This document shows positions 44,905 through 53,562 of a DNA stretch of 64,000 nt, piece by piece. Every line of letters starts with the position of its first letter. Within the stretch, counting starts at the first letter, position 1. Position numbers and translations under genes: made by a program. Source of the stretch: Mycobacterium sp. GA-0227b (lineage in GTDB: Bacteria > Actinomycetota > Actinomycetes > Mycobacteriales > Mycobacteriaceae). The notes below the pieces were generated by a model. That model made no database searches. It was given only the letters and a program-made list of their open reading frames with translations, and was not told the DNA's origin. Location: contig NZ_LQIK01000001.1 of NCBI RefSeq assembly GCF_001499855.1, forward strand, positions 62,001 through 126,000. Direction: 5' to 3'.

Positions 44905-45903
44905 TTACCGCGGACGGGCGTTGCTGGCCAGCTCGACGGCGTACTGATTGACGAAGGTGCCCGCCGGGGGATCGCCTTTGTCGCAGGTTCCGTCGGATTC
45001 ACCGGGCCGCTTGATCCACAGGTACGCGTCGGCGTGCGGGCCCGCAGTCTGCGTGGTCGGCGGAACACCCAGTGCTCGGCCGTCCGGATTGCACCAATGC
45101 AACGGTGAGTCGGGGGCCGCTCCATTGCCGTTGCGCGACGTGTCGATCACGTAGTGGGAGCCATTCGTGAGGCCCGAAATCGCTTCCCCGTAACCGATTT
45201 CCTCCTCGGTGGTGAAGAAGTTCGCGACGTTGAGGCTGAATCCCCTCGCTCGGTCGACGCCGGCCTGGTTGAGCCTGGCGGCCATCTCCTCGGGGCTGTG
45301 CCAGCGCAAGTGACCCGCGTCGACGTACACGGCCGCGGCCGGATTGCGGGTGAAGGTATCGACGGCGTAGCGGATCAGGTCGAACCGCTCCTGGCGCTGG
45401 TCACCCGACAGGCAATCGGCCATGGCGAGCGCGTCGGGTTCGAGGATGATCGCCACCCGCGAGCCACCCAGGTCGGCTGCGATGCCGTCGATCCACGCCC
45501 GGTAGTCGGCGCCCGACGCGAAACCACCTGCCGCGAAGCTGCCGCAGTCGCGGTGCGGAATGCCGTAGAGGGTCAGCACCGGCAAGGCGCCGGCTGCTTG
45601 CGCGTCACCCACGTACTTCGCGACCGTCGCCGCGGAACCGCCGGGGACGAGCCAGTACGCCTGCGGCGTGTTCGCGATGGCAGTCAGTTCGGGGCTCGGC
45701 GGATCGGCCTTCTGCGCAGCACGCATGGCCGCGGATGCGGGGTTGACGTAGAACCGCATCCCGGCCAACGGGTTCGCCTCGCTGACCAGGTGCACTACCG
45801 GAGCCGGAGCCGGTGGGGAAGCCAGAAGTCCGCCGCATACAACAACCGCGGTCAGGACCGAAGGGAGCCACCGAGCGAGCGCACGAGCAGGGGAGATTTG
45901 CAC
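44905..45903 (-). CDS. Secreted glycoside hydrolase family 6 (cellulase)
   Basis: A protein of 332 residues with a signal peptide (ARWLPSVLTAVVVCGGLLAS) and a GH6 catalytic domain. The acid-containing VAIILEPDALAMADCL and the C-terminal LWIKRPGESDGTCDKG hold the conserved aspartates and cysteines of the family. GH6 enzymes cut beta-1,4-glucan by inversion; M. tuberculosis CelA1 (Rv0062) is a relative. The gene starts with GTG. No binding module is present. Divergent from the dehydratase gene. Confidence 0.85.
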   Translation of the reverse strand: MQISPARALARWLPSVLTAVVVCGGLLASPPAPAPVVHLVSEANPLAGMRFYVNPASAAMRAAQKADPPSPELTAIANTPQAYWLVPGGSAATVAKYVGDAQAAGALPVLTLYGIPHRDCGSFAAGGFASGADYRAWIDGIAADLGGSRVAIILEPDALAMADCLSGDQRQERFDLIRYAVDTFTRNPAAAVYVDAGHLRWHSPEEMAARLNQAGVDRARGFSLNVANFFTTEEEIGYGEAISGLTNGSHYVIDTSRNGNGAAPDSPLHWCNPDGRALGVPPTTQTAGPHADAYLWIKRPGESDGTCDKGDPPAGTFVNQYAVELASNARPR

Positions 45904-46053
45904 TCGATGAACATAGCGGCTCGGCCATCTGCGTCGCGTAGTGGCGGCGGCGGACTCACTGCTCGGATCTTGACGTTGTGGGCCGACGTGGTGAGCGCGT
46001 TAGGGTGCTTCGATCGGCCTCAACGAACCAGCCGATAGAAGAGTTGGGCACGC

Positions 46054-47085
46054 ATGACCGCAGCAGCAGAAACGTCAGCGCTCGAAGCGCGGGTCGGCCA
46101 CTGGTACCAGATGGACGGCACATACCTTGTCGGCCGCGAGAAGGTACGCGAATACGCCAGGGCAGTGCAGGACTACCACCCCGCGCACTGGGACGTCGCA
46201 GCCGCCGCTGAGCTGGGATATTCCGACGTGGTGGCGCCGCTGACGTTCACTTCGACGCCGGGTATGTCGTGCAACCGCCGCATGTTCGAAGAGATCGTCG
46301 TCGGCTACGACACCTACATGCAGACCGAAGAGGTCTTCGAACAGCACCGTCCGATCGTCGCGGGCGACGAGTTGACCGTCGACGTCGAGCTGACGAACGT
46401 GCGCAAGATCGCCGGCCGAGACCTCATCACGGTGACGAACACGTTCACCGACACCGCCGGCGAGCGGGTGCACACCCTGCACACCACCGTGGTGGGAGTG
46501 ACCGCTGAGGACGTCGATCCGGCGATCAAGTCCGCCGTGCAGAACGCGATGATGCATGACGTCGATTTCTCGGGAATCGGCACGCTCGATGCCGCCTACG
46601 AGAAGACGGTGCGCCCCGAGGGGGAGATCCGGATCGCTGAAGGGGGTATGACCCGCGAGCCCGGGACGCCGTCCTTCGACGAGCTCAATGTCGGCGACGA
46701 GCTGCCGGTGCATCACACCCGGCTGTCGCGCGGCGACCTGGTGAACTACGCCGGAGTTGCCGGCGACGCCAACCCGATCCACTGGGACGAGGACATCGCC
46801 AAGCTGGCGGGGCTACCGGACGTGATCGCCCACGGAATGCTGACCATGGGGCTGGGTGCGGGTTTTCACTCGGCGTGGTCGGGCGACCCCGGTGCGGTCA
46901 CCCGCTACGCGGTACGGCTGTCCGCACCCGCGATCGTGTCGGCCAAAGAGGGCGCCGACATCGAGTTCAGCGGCCGGATCAAATCGCTGGACCCGGCCAC
47001 TCGCTCCGGCGTCGTCATCGTGGGCGCGAAGTCCGCCGGCAAGAAGATCTTCGGCTTGGCGACTATGAACGTCCGCTTCCGCTGA
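46054..47085 (+). CDS. Fused HadA/HadB-type (3R)-hydroxyacyl dehydratase
   Basis: A protein of 343 residues with two hot-dog domains. The first (YLVGREKVREYARAVQDYHPAHW) resembles HadA. The second holds the hydratase-2 motif in DLVNYAGVAGDANPIHWDED with catalytic aspartate and histidine, like HadB/MaoC. In mycobacteria such proteins dehydrate 3-hydroxyacyl chains during fatty or mycolic acid elongation, or hydrate enoyl-CoA. Single-chain fusion of the two halves is known in this group. It stands alone, convergent with a hydrolase gene. Confidence 0.83.
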   Translation: MTAAAETSALEARVGHWYQMDGTYLVGREKVREYARAVQDYHPAHWDVAAAAELGYSDVVAPLTFTSTPGMSCNRRMFEEIVVGYDTYMQTEEVFEQHRPIVAGDELTVDVELTNVRKIAGRDLITVTNTFTDTAGERVHTLHTTVVGVTAEDVDPAIKSAVQNAMMHDVDFSGIGTLDAAYEKTVRPEGEIRIAEGGMTREPGTPSFDELNVGDELPVHHTRLSRGDLVNYAGVAGDANPIHWDEDIAKLAGLPDVIAHGMLTMGLGAGFHSAWSGDPGAVTRYAVRLSAPAIVSAKEGADIEFSGRIKSLDPATRSGVVIVGAKSAGKKIFGLATMNVRFR

Positions 47086-47097
47086 CGCGTCAGAGCG

Positions 47098-47922
47098 TCA
47101 GGCTACGAAGTCCCGCAACGCATCTGCGATTGCCTCCGGCTGGTCCTCGGGGATGAGTGTCCAGGAGTCGTCGATGACCATCTTGGTGGCGTCCGGGAAC
47201 AGTTCGACCAATCGATCCGCGTGCGCCAACGGCATCATCCGGTCTTCGCGGGCCCACACGACGAGCACCGGACGCGTGAACGTCCGCATCCGTTCGGACA
47301 GTTCGAGCAACCGGCGGCGCGACGGAGCGCCCGTGGCGAACTTGACCAGGTCGCGGCGGATCGCGGCATTCTCGACGGCGGGCCGGAACCACTCGTCGAA
47401 CAACCAGTCGGGCAGACCCTTCTTGGTCAGCGCTCCATAGGCGCGCCGACTGTGCCGGAAGAAGTTGGTCCCGAGCATCCTGGACAGAAGCCACCCGCCG
47501 CCGGGCATGCGGCACAGCAGCGCCGCCGGACGCGCCGGTTTCGGTGGGTAGTTGTCGAACGCCGTACACGACGCCAGCACCAGTCGGCCCACGCGCTCGT
47601 CGCGGCCGTCGGAGATCATGAACTGCCCGCCGCCCCAGTCGTTGAGGACGAGGGTCACGTCCCCGAGGTCGAGGGCATCGAGGAAATCGGCGAGAATCGC
47701 CGCCATTCCTTGTTCACTCAGGTCGGCGTCTGGGCTCATCGGTTCTTTGTGGGCGCCCATAGGCAGCGTCGGTGTGATGCACCGGTATTCGGGTAGCAGC
47801 GCGATGACCTTGCGCCATTGCCGGCCGTCCATCAGCAGGCCGTGACCGAACACGACGATCGGCCCGTCTCCGCCGGTGTCTTCGTAGGCGATGGGACCTG
47901 ATGGCACGTCGACTGTCGGCAT
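47098..47922 (-). CDS. Alpha/beta hydrolase with Asp nucleophile (haloalkane dehalogenase-like)
   Basis: A protein of 274 residues with the oxyanion segment VVFGHGLLMDG and the nucleophile elbow LVLNDWGGGQ. The residue at the nucleophile position is aspartate instead of serine, as in haloalkane dehalogenases and epoxide hydrolases; the aspartate in VWAREDRMMP completes an acid position. The usual final histidine is not clear: DDSWTLIPEDQP stands where it would be expected (S-x-T-L-I-P), so activity is doubtful. It converges with the dehydratase gene. Confidence 0.78.
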   Translation of the reverse strand: MPTVDVPSGPIAYEDTGGDGPIVVFGHGLLMDGRQWRKVIALLPEYRCITPTLPMGAHKEPMSPDADLSEQGMAAILADFLDALDLGDVTLVLNDWGGGQFMISDGRDERVGRLVLASCTAFDNYPPKPARPAALLCRMPGGGWLLSRMLGTNFFRHSRRAYGALTKKGLPDWLFDEWFRPAVENAAIRRDLVKFATGAPSRRRLLELSERMRTFTRPVLVVWAREDRMMPLAHADRLVELFPDATKMVIDDSWTLIPEDQPEAIADALRDFVA

Positions 47923-48297
47923 CGCAGCCTCCTAGATAGATCGTTTGTACTCGGCCGACGATAGGCTGTTCCGAACGCGTGCTCCGTGTTTTTCCGCACG
48001 CTGCACTCGATCGAGCCGGTTGTCATTGCGGGCCAAAGAGTTCAGGTCATCGCGAGCGCCGCGCTCGCACAACAGAGTGCGGATAACACCGGAGTGGCGG
48101 GGACCCCGGTGGCACTGGCGTCAAGATCGTCGTCCTCCACGCGGGGCTGACCTTCGGCCGTCGTCATCATCCGGTGGGATGCCGCCGATGTCGATCACGG
48201 CCTCGGTTGACCAGAACGTCGGACGCCGCGCAGGTGTCGTTGTTCGGACACCGGCGTCCGCGTTTGGGTTGGTCGCCAAGGAGGTTGTTAGGAATCC
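47923..48297. other. Intergenic region without recognised gene
   Basis: This region of 375 bases between the dehalogenase-like gene and the small secreted protein gene contains short open frames only, none with a convincing start, motif or codon pattern. I found no tRNA-like fold and no clear palindrome. A promoter for the minus-strand hydrolase gene must lie near its left end. Confidence 0.4.
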
Positions 48298-48540
48298 CTA
48301 GTCGCGAGAAAGGTTGCCTTGCAAGGGCCCCGGTGAGGAGAACTCACCGTAGCTGCGCGCATCTGACACCGTCGGCGGCGCAACCTGAATTGCGACGTGG
48401 CCCTGTCTCTGGTTCGTCGCGGTCGATGCGCCCCCATCGGGGCCGGTGACCGTGCTTGTCGCGGAAGCGCTTGGCGCGGCGGCAATGGCCGCAGCAGCCG
48501 CACCTGTCACGAACATGGTTGCAATATAATGCAGTTTCAT
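48298..48540 (-). CDS. Small secreted protein
   Basis: A protein of 80 residues that begins MKLHYIATMFVTGAAAAAIA and has a likely signal peptidase site after ASA near residue 27. The mature part of about 53 residues is polar and carries no cysteine. The start is fixed by AAAGGAG upstream. I do not recognise a family. It stands alone upstream of the vapBC-type locus. Low-molecular-weight exported proteins without known role are common in mycobacteria. Confidence 0.55.
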   Translation of the reverse strand: MKLHYIATMFVTGAAAAAIAAAPSASATSTVTGPDGGASTATNQRQGHVAIQVAPPTVSDARSYGEFSSPGPLQGNLSRD

Positions 48541-48742
48541 AACTGCTCCTTTGCGTGTTTCTTCGTCCGCACGGTGCAACGACGACGTGAACCCATGCCA
48601 TCCCGATGAGGGGCGCACTGGCATTACATGTATTGGTAGAGCGCCCTTAAAAACAGTGCCAGCGGTGATGTCAACGACGTTTTTCTGGTCAGCCAGTAGC
48701 TGTCACCACACCTCAACCAGTGGGACTCAGCTGGATTGGCTG

Positions 48743-49165
48743 TCAGTCAACGAACCGGTAGTCGACCTCGAGTGAGCGATACGTGCGCTCAGCGCGCCGG
48801 TCCCGGGTAAGCAGGATGCGGTGATTGTTGACGGCCGCCTGGCCGACGAGGGCGTCGTACACCGATCCGCCGACGATGTCGAGGCGAGCAAGCCGTTCAC
48901 GAAGGTCGCGGGATCCGGTCGCGTCGAGCCAGCAGTCTCCGGGGAAAGCCGAGGCGAGTACCGAGGCCGCCTGGCCGGCATCGAGGCGCAGTGGAAGAGG
49001 CAACCGGGTCAGCACTGTATACGTCTCGAACGCGGCATGCCCCGCTAGCGCAGGACGAAGGTCAACCAAGGCTCGGCGGCAGGCCGGATGTGCTTCATGG
49101 GTCGGATCGAGAGCGGCGACGGCAACGCTGGTGTCACACGCCCAGCGGTCACCGTTGGAGGTCAT
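48743..49165 (-). CDS. vapC: PIN-domain toxin VapC
   Basis: A protein of 140 residues. The acidic residues of the PIN nuclease centre are visible: D11 in ACDTSVAV, the glutamate in AAFETYTVL, the aspartate in GSVYDALVG and the one in LLTRDRRAE. VapC toxins cut tRNA or rRNA. The start overlaps the antitoxin gene by 17 bases, as usual for the pair. Its C-terminus is repeated as a relic at 22917. Confidence 0.85.
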   Translation of the reverse strand: MTSNGDRWACDTSVAVAALDPTHEAHPACRRALVDLRPALAGHAAFETYTVLTRLPLPLRLDAGQAASVLASAFPGDCWLDATGSRDLRERLARLDIVGGSVYDALVGQAAVNNHRILLTRDRRAERTYRSLEVDYRFVD

Positions 49166-49394
49166 CGCGAATTCGACGGACGTCGTCTTCGGTGAGCACG
49201 GCACCCTCGACGTCGCCGAGTATCGGCAGGCCGTCGCTGGTGTCGATCGACCGTTGGCGGCGTCGAACGGGCTCGATCCTTAGACCCGATCCGTCGGGAA
49301 TCAGTTCGAGCGGCGTGTCCGGGGTGATTCCCAGCGCAACACGCAGCGCTTTGGGGATGACCACCCGTCCCACCCGGTCGATGGTTACGTACAT
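49149..49394 (-). CDS. vapB: AbrB/SpoVT-type antitoxin
   Basis: A protein of 81 residues that begins MYVTIDRVGRVVIPKALRVALG, the swapped-hairpin DNA-binding fold of AbrB/MazE/VapB antitoxins. The C-terminal part (GDVEGAVLTEDDVRRIRDDL) should wrap around the toxin. It overlaps the toxin gene and is preceded by a palindrome that is its likely operator. Confidence 0.85.
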   Translation of the reverse strand: MYVTIDRVGRVVIPKALRVALGITPDTPLELIPDGSGLRIEPVRRRQRSIDTSDGLPILGDVEGAVLTEDDVRRIRDDLQR

Positions 49395-49404
49395 AGCATG
49401 AAGC

Positions 49405-49420
49405 TACCAATCAATTGGTA
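49405..49420. promoter_or_regulatory. VapB-type operator palindrome
   Basis: TACCAATCAATTGGTA has perfect seven-base arms around CA and lies 11 bases upstream of the antitoxin start. Toxin-antitoxin operons are usually autorepressed through such a site. Confidence 0.65.
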
Positions 49421-49634
49421 ATTTGGGCCTACGCAACCATTCCTGGTCGTGACAACCACACGCTCGTCTAATCCGACTGCCCGGGCGGTGTCGACCAGAG
49501 GCGCGACGGCTTACTGGGTCCGACGGCGCGAGCCATGCGGCGAGGCTCAGGTTCCAATTCCAAATACGCGACCGTGGGGCGCATGGAAGGGTCAGGATGT
49601 GCCTGGTTCACGGTGATCGCGAAGGGATAAGGGC

Positions 49635-50636
49635 ATGCGCGTTCCGACAGCTGTCCGGTGGATCCTCGGGATTGTCTGTGTCGGCGCCTTGGTGGTGGCG
49701 GCGGGTGTCAACGCGAACCGGACCGGCTCGGGAGCCGAAGCCCGCGCCAAGCTCACACTGATCGCGCCCGCCGCGGCCGGTGGCGGTTGGGACCTCGTCG
49801 CACGAGAGTCTCAGCAGGCACTGCGGTCAAACCGCATTGTCAACAATGTCCAAGTGGTCAACGTTCCCGGCGCCGCTGGAGCGATCGGGCTCAGTCAACT
49901 GACTCGCCTCGGCGGTGACCCGACCACGATGATGGTGACCGGCACGGTCATGCTCGGCGGGGTCGAGCGCAACGACTCACCTGTCGCACTGTCTGATATG
50001 ACGCCCATCGCCCGGCTCGCCGAGGACTTCGAAGTCATTGTGGTGCCGGCCGACTCGCCATACCAGACGCTCGGCGAGCTGATCGAAGCGTGGCGAGCCG
50101 ACCCCGCGGCGATGCCCATCGGTGGCGGCTCGGCCGGCGGAATCGACCATATGGTCGCCGCCCAACTTGCGCGCGAAGCGGGAATCGACCCTGAGCAGAT
50201 CCGATACGCCGCCTACGCCGGCGGTGGCGAACTGACCATAAACCTGCTGTCCACGGCGCCAGGCACACCCGACGTCGGGATCAGCGGATACAACGATTTC
50301 CGGGACATGCTGGCCGAGGGACGACTGCGGACACTGATGGTGGTTGCGCCGGAAAAGTTGGAGGGCCTCGACGCTCCGACCGCTGCCGAGGCCGGCTATC
50401 CGGCCGTCGATCTGGTGAATTGGCGCGGTTACGTCGCCCCGGCCGGTCTCACTGACGACCAGCAGCAAGAACTCATCGAAATCGTTGGGGAAATGGTCGA
50501 GACCGAGCATTGGCAGAGCGTCGTCGCGCGGAACCGCTGGAAGGAGACCTTCCTTACCGGGGACGACTTCGGCAGGTTCATCCGCGAGGAAGAGCAGCGG
50601 GTGAAGACCATTCTGGACGATCTGGGGCTGACATGA
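49635..50636 (+). CDS. tctC: Tripartite tricarboxylate transporter, substrate-binding protein
   Basis: A protein of 333 residues with a signal peptide (RWILGIVCVGALVVAAGV) and a Bug/TctC domain (LIAPAAAGGGWDLVARESQQ, NVPGAAGAIGLSQL). It binds a carboxylate outside the membrane and hands it to the TctAB permease. The stop overlaps the tctB start as ATGA, so the three genes are one operon. A TctDE-type two-component regulator is not adjacent. Confidence 0.87.
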   Translation: MRVPTAVRWILGIVCVGALVVAAGVNANRTGSGAEARAKLTLIAPAAAGGGWDLVARESQQALRSNRIVNNVQVVNVPGAAGAIGLSQLTRLGGDPTTMMVTGTVMLGGVERNDSPVALSDMTPIARLAEDFEVIVVPADSPYQTLGELIEAWRADPAAMPIGGGSAGGIDHMVAAQLAREAGIDPEQIRYAAYAGGGELTINLLSTAPGTPDVGISGYNDFRDMLAEGRLRTLMVVAPEKLEGLDAPTAAEAGYPAVDLVNWRGYVAPAGLTDDQQQELIEIVGEMVETEHWQSVVARNRWKETFLTGDDFGRFIREEEQRVKTILDDLGLT

Positions 50637-51178
50637 CAGTAAGCGAACACGACACCGCTGCGTCGGCTGAACCCACACCGCCGCGCAGGTTTTGGACCGG
50701 CAAGAGCGCATTGATCATGCCGGCGCTGATGGTTGGGCTTGGGCTGGTCCTGGTCTACGGAATCTTCGACATGGAGATCGCCGATGACTCGGAACTCTTC
50801 GGGCCCAAGGCATTCCCCTGGATCACCGCCGGGTTCTGTTTCCTCATCGCGGCGCTGCTCACCCTGGTCATCCTGCGCAATCCTGAGGTGCCCGAACCAG
50901 TGTTGGACGACCAGGGGCGTCCCATTCCGAGTCTGTTCAGCAATTGGCGGTCCACCGGAATCACGATCGGGTCGTTCGTGGCGTTCACTGTCCTGCTGAT
51001 ACCCGCCGGCTGGATCATCGCCGGAGCCGTCGTCTTCTGGGGAGTGACCGTCGGGCTCGGCAGCACGAGGTATGTTGCGAATCTACTGACCGGCCTGGCG
51101 ATTTCGTCGATCATGCAACTGATATTTGCCGGCTTGCTCGGCCTGAGCCTGCCCCCCGGCGTGATGGGGATGTTCTGA
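50633..51178 (+). CDS. tctB: Tripartite tricarboxylate transporter, small membrane subunit
   Basis: A protein of 181 residues with four hydrophobic segments, the usual form of TctB. Its conserved pattern FGPKAFPWITA is seen near residue 58. The start overlaps tctC and the stop overlaps tctA (TGATG). It forms the permease with TctA. Confidence 0.86.
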   Translation: MTVSEHDTAASAEPTPPRRFWTGKSALIMPALMVGLGLVLVYGIFDMEIADDSELFGPKAFPWITAGFCFLIAALLTLVILRNPEVPEPVLDDQGRPIPSLFSNWRSTGITIGSFVAFTVLLIPAGWIIAGAVVFWGVTVGLGSTRYVANLLTGLAISSIMQLIFAGLLGLSLPPGVMGMF

Positions 51179-52713
51179 TGGACTCGCTGACTGGACTGAT
51201 CGGGGGATTCGGTGACGTCCTCACTCCGGTCAACCTGCTTTACGTCTTCATCGGCGCCGTCATCGGCACCGCGGTCGGGGTGCTGCCCGGACTGGGATCG
51301 GCGATGGCGGTCGCACTGCTGCTGCCCGTGACGTTCACCCTCGACCCGCTGGCCGCGCTGGTGATGTTCGCGGGCATCTATTTCGGCGGGCTCTTTGGGG
51401 ACTCGATCGCCGGAATCCTCATGAACACGCCCGGGAACTCGACTGCCATCGCCGGATCCCTCGAAGGACACCGGATGGCCAGGAAGGGCCGCGGCGCACA
51501 GGCATTGGCGACCTCGGCGATAGGCGCGTTCATCGGCGGCATGGTCGCCACGGCTCTGGTGGTCTTCTTCGCACCCGCGCTGGCGGAGTGGGCGACCAAG
51601 TTCGGTCCGGGCGAGTACTTCGCGCTGGCGTTGTTCGCGTTCATCGCCACTTCGGCGGTGGTGTCGGAGTCGGTGCTCAAGGGTGCGGCGGCGTTGCTGA
51701 TCGGCCTGGTGCTGGCCATGATCGGGACCGACGAGGTCAGTGGTTCTCAGCGGTTCACCTTCGGCAACGTGGCGCTCTTCGACGGGATCAGCATCGTCGT
51801 GATCACCGTCGCGATGCTCGCCGTCGGTGAGGTCATCTTCGTCGCCTCGCGTATCGGACGGCCCGACGACCGCAGCTTCACGCCGTCAACAGGACGCCCG
51901 TTCCTGTCCAGGGCCGAATACCGGGAGGCGTTGCCGGCATGGTTACGCGGCACCGCCGTCGGCGTGCCGTTCGGCGTCATCCCGGCCGGCGGCGCCGAAG
52001 TCCCGACGTTTCTCGCCTTCGGTGTCGAGAAGCGGCTGGACAGTCGGCGAAAGGTGCCGATGTTTGGCAAGGGCGCGATCCGTGGCGTTGCCGGTCCAGA
52101 AGCGGCCGGCAACTCTACGGCGGGCACGGCCATGGGTGCTCTTCTGGCGCTGGGGCTGCCGACGTCGGCCACCGCGGCGATGCTGTTGGCCGCGTTTCAG
52201 CAGTACGGTATGCAGCCGGGTCCGCTGCTGTTCGACCGCAGCGCCGACATCGTTTGGGCGCTCATCGCCAGCCTGTTCATCGGGATGGTCGTATTGCTCG
52301 TGTTGAATCTGCCGTTCGCTCCGCTGTGGGCAAGACTGCTCTCGATCCCCAAGGAGTACCTCTATGCGGGGATCGCAGTGTTCGCCTGCTTCGGCGTGTA
52401 CGCCGCGAGTTCGGCGATCATCGACGTCGTGTTCATGCTGGTGCTCGGTGTGCTCGGATTCGCCATGCGCCGCTACGGCATCCCGCTCGCGCCGGTGCTG
52501 ATCGCGGTCATCCTCGGCCCGCTTGCGGAGTCGTCGCTGCGCGCCGCGATGAACAACTCGCAGAACAATCCGCTCACGCTGGTGAGCACACCGATCACGA
52601 TCACCTTGTACGCCCTGCTGGCCGTCGTCATCGCAATCAGCACCTACAACAAGCTGAGACTGCGCAAGGAAGTACCGGCATCGGCGCGCAGCACCGAGGA
52701 CGTGGCCGGCTGA
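51178..52713 (+). CDS. tctA: Tripartite tricarboxylate transporter, large membrane subunit
   Basis: A protein of 511 residues with about twelve hydrophobic segments. GVLPGLGSAMAVALLLPVTF and FGVIPAGGAEVPTFLAFGVEKR are the two conserved loops of TctA, and GDSIAGILMNTPGNSTAIAG is a further family block. It uses an ion gradient to import citrate-like acids. Last gene of the tctCBA operon. Confidence 0.88.
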   Translation: MDSLTGLIGGFGDVLTPVNLLYVFIGAVIGTAVGVLPGLGSAMAVALLLPVTFTLDPLAALVMFAGIYFGGLFGDSIAGILMNTPGNSTAIAGSLEGHRMARKGRGAQALATSAIGAFIGGMVATALVVFFAPALAEWATKFGPGEYFALALFAFIATSAVVSESVLKGAAALLIGLVLAMIGTDEVSGSQRFTFGNVALFDGISIVVITVAMLAVGEVIFVASRIGRPDDRSFTPSTGRPFLSRAEYREALPAWLRGTAVGVPFGVIPAGGAEVPTFLAFGVEKRLDSRRKVPMFGKGAIRGVAGPEAAGNSTAGTAMGALLALGLPTSATAAMLLAAFQQYGMQPGPLLFDRSADIVWALIASLFIGMVVLLVLNLPFAPLWARLLSIPKEYLYAGIAVFACFGVYAASSAIIDVVFMLVLGVLGFAMRRYGIPLAPVLIAVILGPLAESSLRAAMNNSQNNPLTLVSTPITITLYALLAVVIAISTYNKLRLRKEVPASARSTEDVAG

Positions 52714-52989
52714 GAGTCTCAAATAGTTTGTCGTCCTGGTTATTTCGCGTCATACCCTAGTCATCTGAGGTCGGCTGCACCGACGGTTTAGCGCGGATTC
52801 AGCGCGGCGGGTTGTACGTCTAGAGCAGTTCAATTGGCCCTCCACGACGCCAGCAGGTCGAGGCCGTGCGCGGTCGAGGGCATCAAGACGCGCGGAATCT
52901 GGGCCCGCAGCTGCGCGCACCGAGAAGGCGGTGGCGGCATACCGTGGTAGGTGACGAAATCGACGTCCGTTGAGGAGGGGAGCGAAGAA

Positions 52990-53205
52990 ATGAATGAGCA
53001 CTTCAAAGTCGACGACCACGTGACGTGGAATTCGGAAGCCGGACAGGTCAGCGGCAAGATCATCAAAGTCCATACGCGGGATGTGGACTACAAGGGACAC
53101 ACCCGCCACGCCAGTAAAGAAGAACCGCAGTACGAAATCAAAAGTGACAAAACCGATCACATCGCCATGCACAAAGGATCGGCATTGAAGAAGGTCGACA
53201 GCTGA
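52990..53205 (+). CDS. DUF2945 (Tudor-like hypervirulence-associated) protein
   Basis: A protein of 71 residues starting MNEHFKVDDHVTWNSEAG behind GAGGGGAG. DHVTWNS, GKIIKVHTRD and PQYEIKSDKTDHIAMHKGSALK match the DUF2945 family, a small Tudor-like fold. Its role is unknown; similar genes are often near stress genes. The 276 bases upstream (after tctA) hold nothing I can name. Confidence 0.8.
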   Translation: MNEHFKVDDHVTWNSEAGQVSGKIIKVHTRDVDYKGHTRHASKEEPQYEIKSDKTDHIAMHKGSALKKVDS

Positions 53206-53562
53206 CGCGGAGAAGGCTGTGGTCAGCCAACCGATCGCTGGCACCGCGCGAAACGTGGCGGTATCTCACGGGTGCTACCACAAACTAGCACTCGCTCGAG
53301 CTCAGTAGCTCGCTGAGAGCTACCAACATCCGCATGCCATCCTCGAGGGTATGGCGCGGACGTGGTTGTCGGTGACCTTCTCCACCGACTGTCAATTGGG
53401 TCGCGCCCCCGAGTTCCTCGCCGACGCGGGCATTCGTGTGGGCTCACAGTTTGACGGACGCTAACTCGCGCAACTGACGATCGACGCCCGCGCCGATCCC
53501 CGAGGTTGGGTAGGTGGACTACGGTTTTCACCAGTCCGATGTCTCTGCGATCCGGCGGTGCG
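53206..53562. other. Intergenic region, possible tiny gene remnant
   Basis: The 357 bases before the AGCS symporter gene hold no full gene. One short plus-strand frame (53351-53464) reads MARTWLSVTFSTDCQ and ends after 37 codons; its first ten residues resemble the start of proteins of the pRiA4b ORF-3-like group. This is too short to be more than a hint of a decayed gene. Confidence 0.3.

Noticed and set aside
52750..53244. 164-codon minus-strand frame over the DUF2945 gene
   Set aside because: It is antisense to the DUF2945 gene, which has a good ribosome site and family match, and shows no domain.
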